Source: Thalassobellus sediminis | Lineage (GTDB): Bacteria > Bacteroidota > Bacteroidia > Flavobacteriales > Flavobacteriaceae | Length of the DNA stretch: 64,000 bases | Direction: 5' to 3' | Assembly: GCF_044386045.1 (NCBI RefSeq) | Contig: NZ_JBISCD010000040.1 | Coordinates: 1,674,001-1,738,000 of the forward strand | Shown here: positions 34,755 through 43,224 of the stretch, one piece after another | How the letters are laid out: each line of letters opens with the position of its first letter | Position numbering within the stretch: position 1 is the first letter of the stretch | Program-made: the position numbers and the translations under genes | The notes under the pieces: model-generated | What the model saw: the letters and a program-made list of their open reading frames with translations, nothing else | What the model was told of the DNA's origin: nothing | The model's database searches: none

Positions 34755-35882
34755 TTATTTATTTGGGATGATTTTAATAATTCCTTTTCCTTCAACAGCT
34801 ACATAAATATAACCATCAGGACCTTGGCGTACATTTCTAACGCGCCCCATGTTGTTTAATAGTTTTTCGCGTTTTATAACTTTATTGTTTTTAAGTACTA
34901 AGCGTTCTAAATATGAAAATTTTAAAGAACCAACTAATACGCTTCCTTTCCATTCGGGATATATGTTAGATGTAATAAATGCCATTCCACTTGGGGCTAT
35001 AGATGGTACCCAATAAAAAAGCGGTTGTTCCATGCCTTCTTTTTCTGTAATATCTGTAAAAGGTGTTCCGCTATAATTGATACCATAAGAAATAACAGGC
35101 CACCCAAAGTTTTTGCCTTTTTCTATAATATTTATTTCATCACCACCTCTTGGTCCATGTTCATTAACCCAAATGGCTCCTGTTAATGGATTTTTTGCCA
35201 TGCCTTGTGGGTTTCTATGTCCGTAACTAAAAATAGCTGTTTTGGCATTAGGCGTATTAATAAAAGGATTGTCTTCAGGAATACTTCCATCATCATTAAG
35301 CCTGTAAGTTTTACCACAATCTCGTGTTATATTTTGCGGGTTTACATCGCGTTGTCCGCGATCACCAATTGAAAAATATAAGTAACCCTCATTATCAAAC
35401 TCAATTCGAGACCCAAAATGTTGCCCTTTTTTTGAGTTAGGTTCAGCCTTATAAAGTAATTCTTTATTAACTAAAGTATTATTTTTTAGTTTAGCGCGCA
35501 TAATAGAAGTATTGCCACCATCGCCTACTCCTTCAGATGAAGAAAATGATAAATAAATCCAACCAGTATTTTCGTAATCGGGATGTAATTCTATATCCAT
35601 TAACCCTCCTTGCCCACGCACATAAACTTCTGGAGTACTTTTTATATTTGTTATATTACCATTTTTAAAGTGTATAATTTCTCCTGTTTTTTCGGTAATT
35701 AGCATACTGCCATCAGGTAAAAACACCATGCCCCACGGAATGTTTAAATCTGGTACAATAAGTTCTGTTGTGTAATTTACATTTTTTTGGTCTTCTGCTT
35801 TTATTTCAGAATCTATTTGTTGTGCACATGCTGAAAAAGAGATAAGTGTTGCTATAATTAGAAAATAAATCTGTTTCTTCAT
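34755..35882 (-). CDS. PQQ-dependent soluble aldose sugar dehydrogenase (YliI/Asd-like)
   Basis: This 375-residue periplasmic protein (lipobox SFSACAQQ) is a six-bladed beta propeller of the GDH-B/sorbosone dehydrogenase group. The segment GHRNPQGMAKNPLTG and then WVNEHGPRGGDEINIIEKGKNFGWP strongly resembles E. coli YliI (Asd), a PQQ-dependent dehydrogenase that oxidises aldoses to lactones. Such enzymes need the cofactor from outside if the cell cannot make it. No pqq biosynthesis gene is in the window. The cytochrome c gene follows, and a TonB receptor gene lies 22 bases upstream. Confidence 0.92.
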   Translation of the reverse strand: MKKQIYFLIIATLISFSACAQQIDSEIKAEDQKNVNYTTELIVPDLNIPWGMVFLPDGSMLITEKTGEIIHFKNGNITNIKSTPEVYVRGQGGLMDIELHPDYENTGWIYLSFSSSEGVGDGGNTSIMRAKLKNNTLVNKELLYKAEPNSKKGQHFGSRIEFDNEGYLYFSIGDRGQRDVNPQNITRDCGKTYRLNDDGSIPEDNPFINTPNAKTAIFSYGHRNPQGMAKNPLTGAIWVNEHGPRGGDEINIIEKGKNFGWPVISYGINYSGTPFTDITEKEGMEQPLFYWVPSIAPSGMAFITSNIYPEWKGSVLVGSLKFSYLERLVLKNNKVIKREKLLNNMGRVRNVRQGPDGYIYVAVEGKGIIKIIPNK

Positions 35883-35904
35883 GATTTTTTGATTTAAAGT
35901 TACA

Positions 35905-38193
35905 TTAAAAAATATAATTTAGATTTAGACCTGTATAATAATTAATTGGGTTTCCGGGGTAGTAGTAACGTGGTGCGTTACCGCCAAATCCGGATGCATT
36001 TATTAATATTTGAGATGCAAAGGTTTCATTAAAGATATTGTTTATACCAATATATAGATTGAATTTTAGCTTTTTGTTAAGACTTTTTTTGAAGCCAAAT
36101 TTGAGGTTTGTTAAGTTGTAACTGTTCGAATATAAGCTATTAGAGTCTGTTATTGGCATGCTTCCAACATGTTGAAAATTAATATTTCCGTATAACCCAA
36201 AAGCTGTTTCAACATCTATGCCAGCATTAAAAATTTCAGAAGGTACACCTGTTAAATCATTTCCTGAAAAATTATTTTCATCATCAATAAATTCTTTAAA
36301 GGTAAAGTTGTTAAATGTAAAATTTGAAAAACTACTAATTGATAAGCTTTCATTTTGCAACCAATTATAGTTTAAAGACATTTCTAAACCATCATGTTGC
36401 GTTTTCCCTGCGTTAATACCAATATATTCATCTTCTCCTGTACGTCTAGAAACCAGTAGATTTTTTATATCTAAGCGATACAGAGCAAGGTTGAATTGTA
36501 GTTTTTTATTAAGAGCAGAACCACGTGTGCCTATTTCAAAATTCCAGCCAGTTTCAGGTTTCAAATTTGTATTTATTTGTCCATCCGGTAATAAGGTTTC
36601 TGAAAGTGTAATAGGAGAGAAGCCGTGACTTATATTTGAAAAAGCACTAAAATTCTTTGAAATTAAATGAGAAATACCAAGTTTTGGAGATAAGATGTTT
36701 TTGAATTTATAGCTACCTGACTGATCTATATTAGTTTCTGAAACTGTAAATCTATCCTCTAAATTATAAGATGTTTCATTTAAGTTCAAACCTATAGAAA
36801 GTGTTGTTTTTTCTGAAAACTCATAATTAGTTTCAAAAAAAACATTGAAATAGTCTCTTTTTTCTTTAAAATTCGATAATTCTAAACCTTCAACACTTCC
36901 TGTTCCAGAAGGAAAATCTTTATATAGGTTTTCAAAAGTTTTGTATTTGTAAATGTCTTTAAAAAGTTCGCCACCAAAAGTATACTCAAGTTTTTTATTG
37001 AAAAGGTTTATTTGCCCTAAAAGCCTTGTGCGGATGCCAATTCCAAAAGTGTTTTCTTTTAAAATATTAAAAGGTCTCGGTTCGTAAGCATTTCTAAAAG
37101 ATGAGAATATACTTGTAATTTGCTTTGTTTTATTAGTGTATTTATGTTTCCATGATAAGCCAAAAACCCCTCTTTTAGAATCTTCAAAACCTTGTGATTG
37201 TTTCCATGTAAAGGCGGCAGATTTTGGACTTTCTAAATATGTTGATTCATTTATAGAACTTGGAATGAAAGCTTTTAAATCAACATAACTAGCTAATAAC
37301 GAAATCTCATCTTTTTTTGTTAAAAAGTGATTGGAACTAAGGGTGAATGTTTGTCTATTGTATTCATTATTTTCTCGATATCCATCACTATGTGTATTGC
37401 TGTAAATAACACTGTAACTATTTTTGGTTGTGCCATGATTTAAATTAATAATTCCTTTTTTTAGTCCAAAAGAACCTATTATAAAATCATTATTGATACT
37501 CGATGTATTTAAATAAGCATTTTTTGGAGTTATATTAATGGTTCCGCCTAAACCTGCTCCATATTCACTAGAGGTTGCACCTTTAATAATTTCGAAACGA
37601 GAAATAGACGCTAATTCAAAATCTTCAATATTAGTTTCTCCACTACCATTAGTTAACGGAATATCTTTAAAATAGGCTCTAATTTTTGCTGTGCCAAATA
37701 AATTTCTCGATCCAATGCCTCTAATTGTAATTCGATTAGTGTTAAGAGCACCACTTTGCATAAAAACTCCTGGTGTTCTATTTAAAACAGAGGTGAAGTT
37801 TATATTATTTGAACGCTCAATATCTTTTAATGAAATGATACTAATTGATTTTGTTGATTTTTTTAGTTTTTTAGGAATATGATTCGCATTAATAATGATT
37901 TCATTTAATTCAGAGCGATTGATGCTTAATGGAATAATATAGTACTGGTCGTTTTTTAATTCTACAACTTTTTCATTATAGCCTTCTTTTCTAATAATGT
38001 ATTTTCCTGATTTAGATATTTCTGGGTAATTGGTTGATTTTGAAATTATAGAATCGTTTGTTTTAATGTTAATTATTTTAACATTATATAAATTCTCGTT
38101 ACTTTCATTATCAATTATTTTAATTTGTCCATGGCCAAATAAGGCTATGCAAATACTAATGATAGATAATATTTTTTTTTTGTTTAAATACAT
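35905..38193 (-). CDS. TonB-dependent outer-membrane receptor, candidate PQQ importer
   Basis: This 762-residue outer-membrane receptor has a signal peptide, a small carboxypeptidase-like domain (~residues 22-90), a plug (SVLNRTPGVFMQSGALNTNRITIRGIGSRN) and a 22-strand barrel ending with YYTGLNLNYIF. It lacks the STN and SusC features, and no SusD gene is near, so it fits the single-protein type that imports small cofactors or siderophores. Its operon partner is a PQQ enzyme, and E. coli PqqU feeds PQQ to YliI, so PQQ is a reasonable substrate. That is inference from position; iron chelates remain possible. Confidence 0.88.
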   Translation of the reverse strand: MYLNKKKILSIISICIALFGHGQIKIIDNESNENLYNVKIINIKTNDSIISKSTNYPEISKSGKYIIRKEGYNEKVVELKNDQYYIIPLSINRSELNEIIINANHIPKKLKKSTKSISIISLKDIERSNNINFTSVLNRTPGVFMQSGALNTNRITIRGIGSRNLFGTAKIRAYFKDIPLTNGSGETNIEDFELASISRFEIIKGATSSEYGAGLGGTINITPKNAYLNTSSINNDFIIGSFGLKKGIINLNHGTTKNSYSVIYSNTHSDGYRENNEYNRQTFTLSSNHFLTKKDEISLLASYVDLKAFIPSSINESTYLESPKSAAFTWKQSQGFEDSKRGVFGLSWKHKYTNKTKQITSIFSSFRNAYEPRPFNILKENTFGIGIRTRLLGQINLFNKKLEYTFGGELFKDIYKYKTFENLYKDFPSGTGSVEGLELSNFKEKRDYFNVFFETNYEFSEKTTLSIGLNLNETSYNLEDRFTVSETNIDQSGSYKFKNILSPKLGISHLISKNFSAFSNISHGFSPITLSETLLPDGQINTNLKPETGWNFEIGTRGSALNKKLQFNLALYRLDIKNLLVSRRTGEDEYIGINAGKTQHDGLEMSLNYNWLQNESLSISSFSNFTFNNFTFKEFIDDENNFSGNDLTGVPSEIFNAGIDVETAFGLYGNINFQHVGSMPITDSNSLYSNSYNLTNLKFGFKKSLNKKLKFNLYIGINNIFNETFASQILINASGFGGNAPRYYYPGNPINYYTGLNLNYIF

Positions 38194-38283
38194 AGGAAAT
38201 ACTATTTTTTAATAGATTGCTAAATTATAGATTTTAAATAGTTATTTAGTTTTATTTTTTGTTGGATATTTTTTTAAAAAGAA

Positions 38284-38313
38284 TTTGTAGAGTGAATAAA
38301 ATAAGTATATTTG
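38284..38313 (+). promoter_or_regulatory. Promoter of tRNA-Pro
   Basis: TTTG at 38284-38287 and TATATTTG at 38306-38313 are separated by 18 bases, the full Bacteroidota consensus with both boxes. The tRNA begins 24 bases after the -7 box. Confidence 0.75.
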
Positions 38314-38336
38314 CATCCTGTTAAAAGATAACTATT

Positions 38337-38411
38337 CGGGGTGTAGCGTAGCCCGGTTATCGCGCCGCGTTTGGGACGCGGAGGTCGCAGGTTCGAATCC
38401 TGCCACCCCGA
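38337..38411 (+). tRNA. tRNA-Pro (anticodon TGG)
   Basis: A 75-base cloverleaf: acceptor arm CGGGGTG/CACCCCG with discriminator A, anticodon stem CCGCG/CGCGG with loop TTTGGGA, and T-arm GCAGGTTCGAATCCTGC. The anticodon at loop positions 3-5 is TGG. CCA is not encoded. A strong terminator follows. Confidence 0.95.
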
Positions 38412-38418
38412 CTTAATA

Positions 38419-38461
38419 AAAAGAAAAAGCCTTACTAATTTTAGTAAGGCTTTTTCTTTTT
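38419..38461. terminator. Bidirectional terminator between tRNA-Pro and kduD
   Basis: AAGCCTTACTAA pairs with TTAGTAAGGCTT and the stem extends through A- and T-rich arms. It can end the tRNA transcript and the converging kduI-kduD transcript. Confidence 0.9.
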
Positions 38462-38476
38462 ATATTTATTTATAAT

Positions 38477-39268
38477 TTATTCTTCGTTAGAAGGTTTTCC
38501 TATAGTTGCAAGGATTCCTCCGTCTACGTATACTACGTGTCCGTTTACAAAATCACTAGCTTTAGAACTTAAAAATATAGCAGCGCCTTGTAAATCTTCA
38601 GGATCTCCCCAACGTGCAGCAGGTGTTCTATTAATAATAAAATCATTAAAAGGATGTCCATCTAATCTAATAGGAGCTGTTTGCGTTGTAGCAAAATAAC
38701 CAGGTCCTATTCCGTTTGTTTGGATATTAAATCTAGCCCATTCTGTAGCCATACTTCTTGTTAGCATTTTAAGACCTCCTTTAGCAGCTGCGTAAGCACT
38801 AACAGAAGTTCTTCCTAATTCACTCATCATTGAACAGATGTTGATGATTTTTCCGCCACCTCTTTCAATCATTCCTTTCGCTACTTGTTTAGATACTATA
38901 AATGGACCTACAAGATCTACTTTAAGAACTAATTCAAAATCTGTTACTTCCATATCAACAATTGGAGTTCTTTTAATAATTCCTGCATTATTTACAAGTA
39001 TATCAATTGGACCAACTTCTGCTTCAATTTTAGCTACAGCTGCAATAACAGCTTTCTCATCAGTAACATCAAAAACATAGCCGTGAGCATTAAGACCACA
39101 AGCTCTATATTCCTTAACAGCTTCAGTTAATTTATCTTCAGAATTATTATTTACAACTATTGTAGCTCCTGCATTTCCAAGACCTTTTGCCATAGCCATT
39201 CCTAAACCGTGTACAGCTCCTGTAATTAAGGCAACTTTTCCTGTAAGGTCAAATAAGTTTATAGACAT
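38477..39268 (-). CDS. kduD: SDR dehydrogenase, probable 2-dehydro-3-deoxy-D-gluconate 5-dehydrogenase
   Basis: This 263-residue classical short-chain dehydrogenase has the nucleotide motif TGAVHGLGMAMAKGL (16-30), NNAG (93-96), S146, Y159 and K163 as catalytic residues, and a C-terminal DGGILATIG. It lies 11 bases after kduI on the same strand. KduD reduces the ketone formed by KduI to 2-keto-3-deoxygluconate in the breakdown of pectin- or ulvan-type unsaturated uronates. The sequence alone could also be read as gluconate 5-dehydrogenase; the kduI partner favours KduD. Confidence 0.86.
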   Translation of the reverse strand: MSINLFDLTGKVALITGAVHGLGMAMAKGLGNAGATIVVNNNSEDKLTEAVKEYRACGLNAHGYVFDVTDEKAVIAAVAKIEAEVGPIDILVNNAGIIKRTPIVDMEVTDFELVLKVDLVGPFIVSKQVAKGMIERGGGKIINICSMMSELGRTSVSAYAAAKGGLKMLTRSMATEWARFNIQTNGIGPGYFATTQTAPIRLDGHPFNDFIINRTPAARWGDPEDLQGAAIFLSSKASDFVNGHVVYVDGGILATIGKPSNEE

Positions 39269-39279
39269 AATTTTATTTT

Positions 39280-40122
39280 TTATTTTAATTCGTTTATTTT
39301 ACAATGATCCATATCTCCGTAGTCTAAGTTTTCACCAGCCATTCCCCAGATAAAAGTATAATTACTTGTGCCAGAACCTGAATGAATAGACCATGCAGGA
39401 GAAATTACTGCCTGATTATTTTGCATCCAAATATGTCTAGTTTCTTGAGGTTGTCCCATAAAATGACAAACAGCTTGGTCTTCAGGAACATCAAAATAGA
39501 AATATACTTCCATCCTTCTGTCGTGAACATGTGCTGGCATAGTATTCCAAACACTTCCAGATTTAAGCTCAGTCATTCCCATTTGTAATTGACAAACGCT
39601 AACAACACTATTTACTATGTATTTTCTTAATGTTCTAGCATTTGCTGTATCAGGTGCACCTAATTCAACAACTTCAACATCATTAATACCAATTTTTTTA
39701 TTTGGATATGCTTTGTGAGCAGGTGTTGAGTTTAAATAAAATAAGGCAGGATTACTTGAAGATTTACTAGAAAAAGTAATGTCTTTGTTTCCTTGTCCAA
39801 CGTATAAAGCTTCTCTATTATCTAATTCATATTCTGTTCCATCCACAATTACGGTTCCAGAACCTCCAATATTAATAATACCTAATTCTCTTCTTTCAAG
39901 AAAATACTCTGCCTTTAAAGGGTCTATTGCTTCAAGCTTTAAATCGCCTTTAACAGGAACAGCACTACCAGAAATAAACCTGTCATAGTGAGAATATACT
40001 AGGTTTAATGCATCAGGTTCCATTAAGTTATCAATTAAGAATTCGTTTCTTAATCTTTCTGTATCGTATGATTTAACATCTTGTGGAGATGCAGCATACC
40101 TAACTTCGTAATTGCTTTTCAT
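39280..40122 (-). CDS. kduI: 5-dehydro-4-deoxy-D-glucuronate isomerase
   Basis: KduI converts 4-deoxy-L-threo-5-hexosulose uronate, the product of unsaturated uronate lyases, to 3-deoxy-D-glycero-2,5-hexodiulosonate. It is a 280-residue bicupin. The zinc site is H198, H200 and E205 (AHVHDRRMEVYFYFD) with H247 in SPAWSIHSG, matching the spacing of the E. coli enzyme. It is divergent from a LacI regulator gene, and its promoter elements overlap a 16-bp palindrome. Confidence 0.95.
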   Translation of the reverse strand: MKSNYEVRYAASPQDVKSYDTERLRNEFLIDNLMEPDALNLVYSHYDRFISGSAVPVKGDLKLEAIDPLKAEYFLERRELGIINIGGSGTVIVDGTEYELDNREALYVGQGNKDITFSSKSSSNPALFYLNSTPAHKAYPNKKIGINDVEVVELGAPDTANARTLRKYIVNSVVSVCQLQMGMTELKSGSVWNTMPAHVHDRRMEVYFYFDVPEDQAVCHFMGQPQETRHIWMQNNQAVISPAWSIHSGSGTSNYTFIWGMAGENLDYGDMDHCKINELK

Positions 40123-40189
40123 TATCTTAGTTTTATTAATTTTATTTGTAAGTTTTTTATTTTTTCAAAAAATATTGATGGAGATTTTA

Positions 40190-40197
40190 CAAATGTA
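40190..40197 (-). promoter_or_regulatory. -7 promoter element of kduI
   Basis: The plus strand reads CAAATGTA, the complement of TACATTTG (TAnnTTTG). A -33 position about 18-19 bases further falls in the CCAATC half of the operator palindrome. The start codon at 40122 is 68 bases downstream. Confidence 0.55.
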
Positions 40198-40212
40198 TTA
40201 AAATTAATTTAT

Positions 40213-40228
40213 ATCCAATCGATTGGAT
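40213..40228. promoter_or_regulatory. LacI-type operator (perfect 16-bp palindrome) between kduI and the regulator
   Basis: ATCCAATCGATTGGAT is a perfect palindrome with a central CG, the form bound by LacI/GalR dimers. It lies between the two divergent promoters and covers the -33 region of each, so bound repressor should block both kduI-kduD and the regulator gene. Confidence 0.82.
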
Positions 40229-40241
40229 TTAAATTAATACT

Positions 40242-40249
40242 TATATTTG
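40242..40249 (+). promoter_or_regulatory. -7 promoter element of the LacI-family gene
   Basis: TATATTTG matches TAnnTTTG. The corresponding -33 position (TTGG) lies in the right half of the operator. The GTG start is 33 bases downstream. Confidence 0.6.
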
Positions 40250-40281
40250 TTATCAACATTAATATTAATTAATTAAAATAA

Positions 40282-41310
40282 GTGATTAATAAAATCAATA
40301 AACCTACTATTCATGATATAGCTAGGGCATTAAAAATTGATAGTTCAACTGTTTCAAGGGCATTAAATAATAGCCCAAGAGTTAAGGAAGATACAAAAGC
40401 AATGATTTTGGCTAAAGCCGAAGAATTGGGTTATCAGCGTAATTTACTCGCTTCAAATCTACGTAAAAATGTTACTCATACATTAGGTGTTGTTGTTCCT
40501 AGAATATCTCGACACTTTTTTTCTTCAGCAATTCAAGGTATTGAAGAAACGGCATATCAGGCAGGTTTTAATGTTATTATTTGTCAATCTTTAGATCAAT
40601 TAGAAAGAGAAAAGAAAATTGTAGACGGCTTGGTTTCTAATAGGGTAGATGGGTTGCTTATTTCGGTTTCTATGGAAACTATTGATTATAAACATTTAGA
40701 AGTTCTAAAAAAGAGTGGTGTTCCGCTTGTGTTTTTTGACAGGCATTGCCATATACCAGGTTATAGTTGTGTAATTATTGATGATTTTAAAGGAGGTTTT
40801 GATGCTACTGAACATTTAATTCTTGAAGGGTGTAAAAATATTGTTCACTTTTCCGGACCATTAGAGGTTGAGATTTATAAAAAACGTTTTGAAGGCTATG
40901 AAGCTGCTTTAGCAAAATACAATATTCCATTTAAAAGTGAGTATATATTAAGTTCTAGACTTATGGAAAAAGACGGGTACGAATGTATAGAAAAACTTTT
41001 AGAAAGAGGTTTGAAAATCGATGGTATATTTTCATCTAATGATTTAGCAGCTATAGGTGCTATGAAATATTTAAAGGAACATGGAATTAAAACTCCAGAA
41101 GATGTCGCTATTGTTGGATTTAGTAACGAACCTGTTTCTAGAGTTATAGAGCCATCAATAACAACAATAGATCAATCTGGGTTTAAAATAGGGAAATTAG
41201 CAACAGATTTATTACTAGAGCATATTGTTAATAAAAGCATTCCTAAAAAAGGTCAGACCATTATTTTAGAATCAAAATTAATAGAGCGAGATTCTTCAAA
41301 AAGAAAATAA
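40282..41310 (+). CDS. LacI-family transcriptional regulator of uronate genes
   Basis: This 342-residue regulator has the HTH at residues ~8-28 (TIHDIARALKIDSSTVSRALNN), the hinge helix KAEELGYQRNLLASNLRK and a sugar-binding domain (HTLGVVVPRISRHFFS, VDGLLISVS, IDGIFSSNDLAAIGAMKYL, VAIVGFSNEPVSRVIEPSITTIDQ). The start is GTG at 40282, a few bases after AAAATAA; no ATG gives the complete HTH. It is divergent from kduI and most likely represses kduI-kduD until an uronate intermediate binds. The inducer is not known. Confidence 0.93.
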   Translation: MINKINKPTIHDIARALKIDSSTVSRALNNSPRVKEDTKAMILAKAEELGYQRNLLASNLRKNVTHTLGVVVPRISRHFFSSAIQGIEETAYQAGFNVIICQSLDQLEREKKIVDGLVSNRVDGLLISVSMETIDYKHLEVLKKSGVPLVFFDRHCHIPGYSCVIIDDFKGGFDATEHLILEGCKNIVHFSGPLEVEIYKKRFEGYEAALAKYNIPFKSEYILSSRLMEKDGYECIEKLLERGLKIDGIFSSNDLAAIGAMKYLKEHGIKTPEDVAIVGFSNEPVSRVIEPSITTIDQSGFKIGKLATDLLLEHIVNKSIPKKGQTIILESKLIERDSSKRK

Positions 41311-41437
41311 TTTTATTTTTAAAATGGTTTCTGCATAAATAGATTTTCCTATATTATTAAATTCAATTTGACTAAATGTATTCTAATTAAAGTGTTTTTT
41401 AAAAGTAAAATTCTTTTTAGCTTTTATATACGACTAT
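41311..41437. other. Gene-free stretch after the LacI gene
   Basis: No frame, tRNA or strong hairpin is seen. With the pseudogene and the trxB leader it makes up a 631-base region without an intact gene. Confidence 0.5.
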
Positions 41438-41773
41438 TCATAGGTTTTTAACCTTAATATAAACTTCTGTTAAAATACCGTCTTTAAAAGTGTAATTCTC
41501 AACACTAAACCAATCTAGACAATTCATTGTTCTTAATCTACTCTACATTATTTTAGTTTCAGTAAATATTTTTATTAGTTTAAGTGAGTTGTAGGGTTTG
41601 GTGGTCTCTATAGAGCTATCTCCCTTATAGTTTTAATAGCTAGTTAACTTCCTACTTTTAATGGAAGTGCTTTAATATAAATATCATTAGAGTTTTTTTA
41701 GATTAGTTTTGTTTGTATTTTTATTACAAGAAAATAATAGTGAGATGCAAATAATAATCAAACATGTTTTCAT
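41438..41773 (-). pseudogene. Decayed lipoprotein gene (about 110 codons)
   Basis: From ATG 41773 a 28-codon frame encodes a complete lipoprotein signal (MKTCLIIICISLLFSCNKN) and then meets TAA at 41687-41689. The break follows a run of seven A; one base fewer or more would continue into NSNDIYIKALPLKVGS, which then meets stop codons separated by readable pieces (LAIKTIREIAL, RPPNPTTHLN). A further frame change leads to RTMNCLDWFSVENYTFKDG and ILTEVYIKVKNL and a stop at 41438-41440. At least two frameshifts and four in-frame stops are needed to read it as one protein. The family is not recognised. Confidence 0.62.
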
Positions 41774-41910
41774 GGTATTAATTTTAAATAGTTAGTTGTG
41801 TATTATTACTATTTACCAAAAAATGTCCATCTGTTTTTATTTAATAAGAAGTAATTATATATAAATAAAAACTGTTGATAACTTATACGTAAGGTTTTAA
41901 TCAAAAATTC

Positions 41911-41918
41911 TACTTTTG
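41911..41918 (+). promoter_or_regulatory. -7 promoter element of trxB
   Basis: TACTTTTG matches TAnnTTTG, 23 bases before the ATG at 41942. Confidence 0.55.
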
Positions 41919-41941
41919 TTTTATAAAACTTAATAGTAATT

Positions 41942-42922
41942 ATGTCTGATACAATAGAAAAAGTAAAATGTTTAATAATAGGTTCTGGTCCTGCTGGTTA
42001 TACAGCTGCAATATATGCTGCTAGGGCTAATATGAGCCCAGTACTATATCAAGGAACGCAACCTGGAGGACAATTAACTACAACTAACGAAGTAGAGAAT
42101 TTTCCAGGATATCCAGAAGGAATAACAGGTCCAGAAATGATGATGCAATTACAAGCACAAGCCCAACGATTTGATGCTGATATTCGTGATGGTTGGATTA
42201 CAAAAGTAGATTTTTCTGGAGATATACATAAAGTATGGGTTAACGATATTAAAGAGATTCATTGTGATACTGTAATTATATCAACTGGAGCTTCTGCTAA
42301 ATATTTAGGATTAGATTCTGAACAAAAATATTTAAAACTTGGAGGTGGTGTTTCTGCATGTGCTGTTTGTGATGGATTCTTTTATAGAAACCAAGAAGTA
42401 GTTATTGTAGGTGCAGGAGATTCGGCTTGTGAAGAAGCTCATTATTTATCTAAACTTTGTAAAAAAGTAACAATGCTTGTTAGAAGAGATGAATTTAGAG
42501 CTTCTAAAATTATGGCGAATAGAGTAAAAAATACGGAGAATATAGAGATTTTATTTAATACTGAAACGGATGAAGTATTAGGTGATGGTCAAGTGGTAAC
42601 AGGAGTGCGTGTTTTTAATAACAAAACAAACGAAAAAACAGAAATTCCAGTAACTGGTTTCTTTGTAGCTATTGGTCATAAACCCAACACAGATATATTT
42701 AAGGATTTTTTAGAATTAGACGAAACAGGATATATAATTAATGTTGCAGGATCATCTAAGACAAATATTGAAGGTGTTTTTGTGTCTGGTGATGCAGCCG
42801 ATCATGTCTATAGACAAGCCGTAACTGCAGCTGGAACTGGTTGTATGGCAGCGTTAGATGCTGAGCGCTATTTAGCGTCTAAAGATGCTTCTTTTGAGGT
42901 GTCTACCTCAAATTACAATTAG
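41942..42922 (+). CDS. trxB: Thioredoxin reductase
   Basis: TrxB passes electrons from NADPH through FAD and a redox disulfide to thioredoxin. The 326-residue protein has IIGSGPAGYTAAIYAARAN (12-30), the redox centre C140-AVC143 in VSACAVCDGFFYRN, the NADPH motif VVIVGAGDSACEEAHYLS and the FAD-tail motif VFVSGDAADHVYRQAVTAAGTGCMAA. It lies alone between the LacI region and a tRNA. Reduced thioredoxin is the source of electrons for DsbD, which is encoded at 56521. Confidence 0.96.
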   Translation: MSDTIEKVKCLIIGSGPAGYTAAIYAARANMSPVLYQGTQPGGQLTTTNEVENFPGYPEGITGPEMMMQLQAQAQRFDADIRDGWITKVDFSGDIHKVWVNDIKEIHCDTVIISTGASAKYLGLDSEQKYLKLGGGVSACAVCDGFFYRNQEVVIVGAGDSACEEAHYLSKLCKKVTMLVRRDEFRASKIMANRVKNTENIEILFNTETDEVLGDGQVVTGVRVFNNKTNEKTEIPVTGFFVAIGHKPNTDIFKDFLELDETGYIINVAGSSKTNIEGVFVSGDAADHVYRQAVTAAGTGCMAALDAERYLASKDASFEVSTSNYN

Positions 42923-42934
42923 AATAAAACTTTA

Positions 42935-42974
42935 TAAAAAAGCCGAAGCTAATTTTTAGCTTCGGCTTTTTTAT
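42935..42974 (+). terminator. Terminator of trxB
   Basis: AGCCGAAGCTAA pairs with TTAGCTTCGGCT and continues into TTTTTT. It ends 16 bases before a tRNA gene. Confidence 0.88.
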
Positions 42975-42989
42975 GATATTAATATAATT

Positions 42990-43064
42990 CGGGATGTGGC
43001 GCAGTACGGTTAGCGTACACGGCTTGGGGCCGTGTGGTCGCAGGTTCAAATCCTGTCATCCCGA
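42990..43064 (+). tRNA. tRNA-Pro (anticodon TGG)
   Basis: Acceptor arm CGGGATG/CATCCCG with discriminator A, anticodon stem CACGG/CCGTG with loop CTTGGGG, and T-arm GCAGGTTCAAATCCTGT. With the standard loop register the anticodon is TGG, the same as the tRNA at 38337, though stems and loops differ. No promoter fits in the 15 bases between it and the trxB terminator. Confidence 0.92.
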
Positions 43065-43155
43065 CTAAATAATAAAGTTTTAAAGCAAAAGAGTTATATT
43101 TTTTTAAGTTAAGAATTTTATGAGCATATTAATTTTTAATCTAATTACTGGAACC

Positions 43156-43184
43156 TTTGCTAAAAAAACATTTCCGTATCTTTG
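43156..43184 (+). promoter_or_regulatory. Promoter of the ECF sigma gene
   Basis: TTTG at 43156-43159 and TATCTTTG at 43177-43184 are 17 bases apart and together form a full Bacteroidota promoter. The first ATG of the sigma gene is 40 bases downstream. Confidence 0.6.
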
Positions 43185-43224
43185 TCATTCACCAAAGTTT
43201 TATTTCAATTTGTAACATCTCTCT

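Noticed and set aside
42990..43064. Reading the second tRNA as Pro with anticodon GGG
   Set aside because: With a 5-bp stem and a 7-base loop, loop position 33 is T and the anticodon is TGG; GGG needs a 5-base loop.
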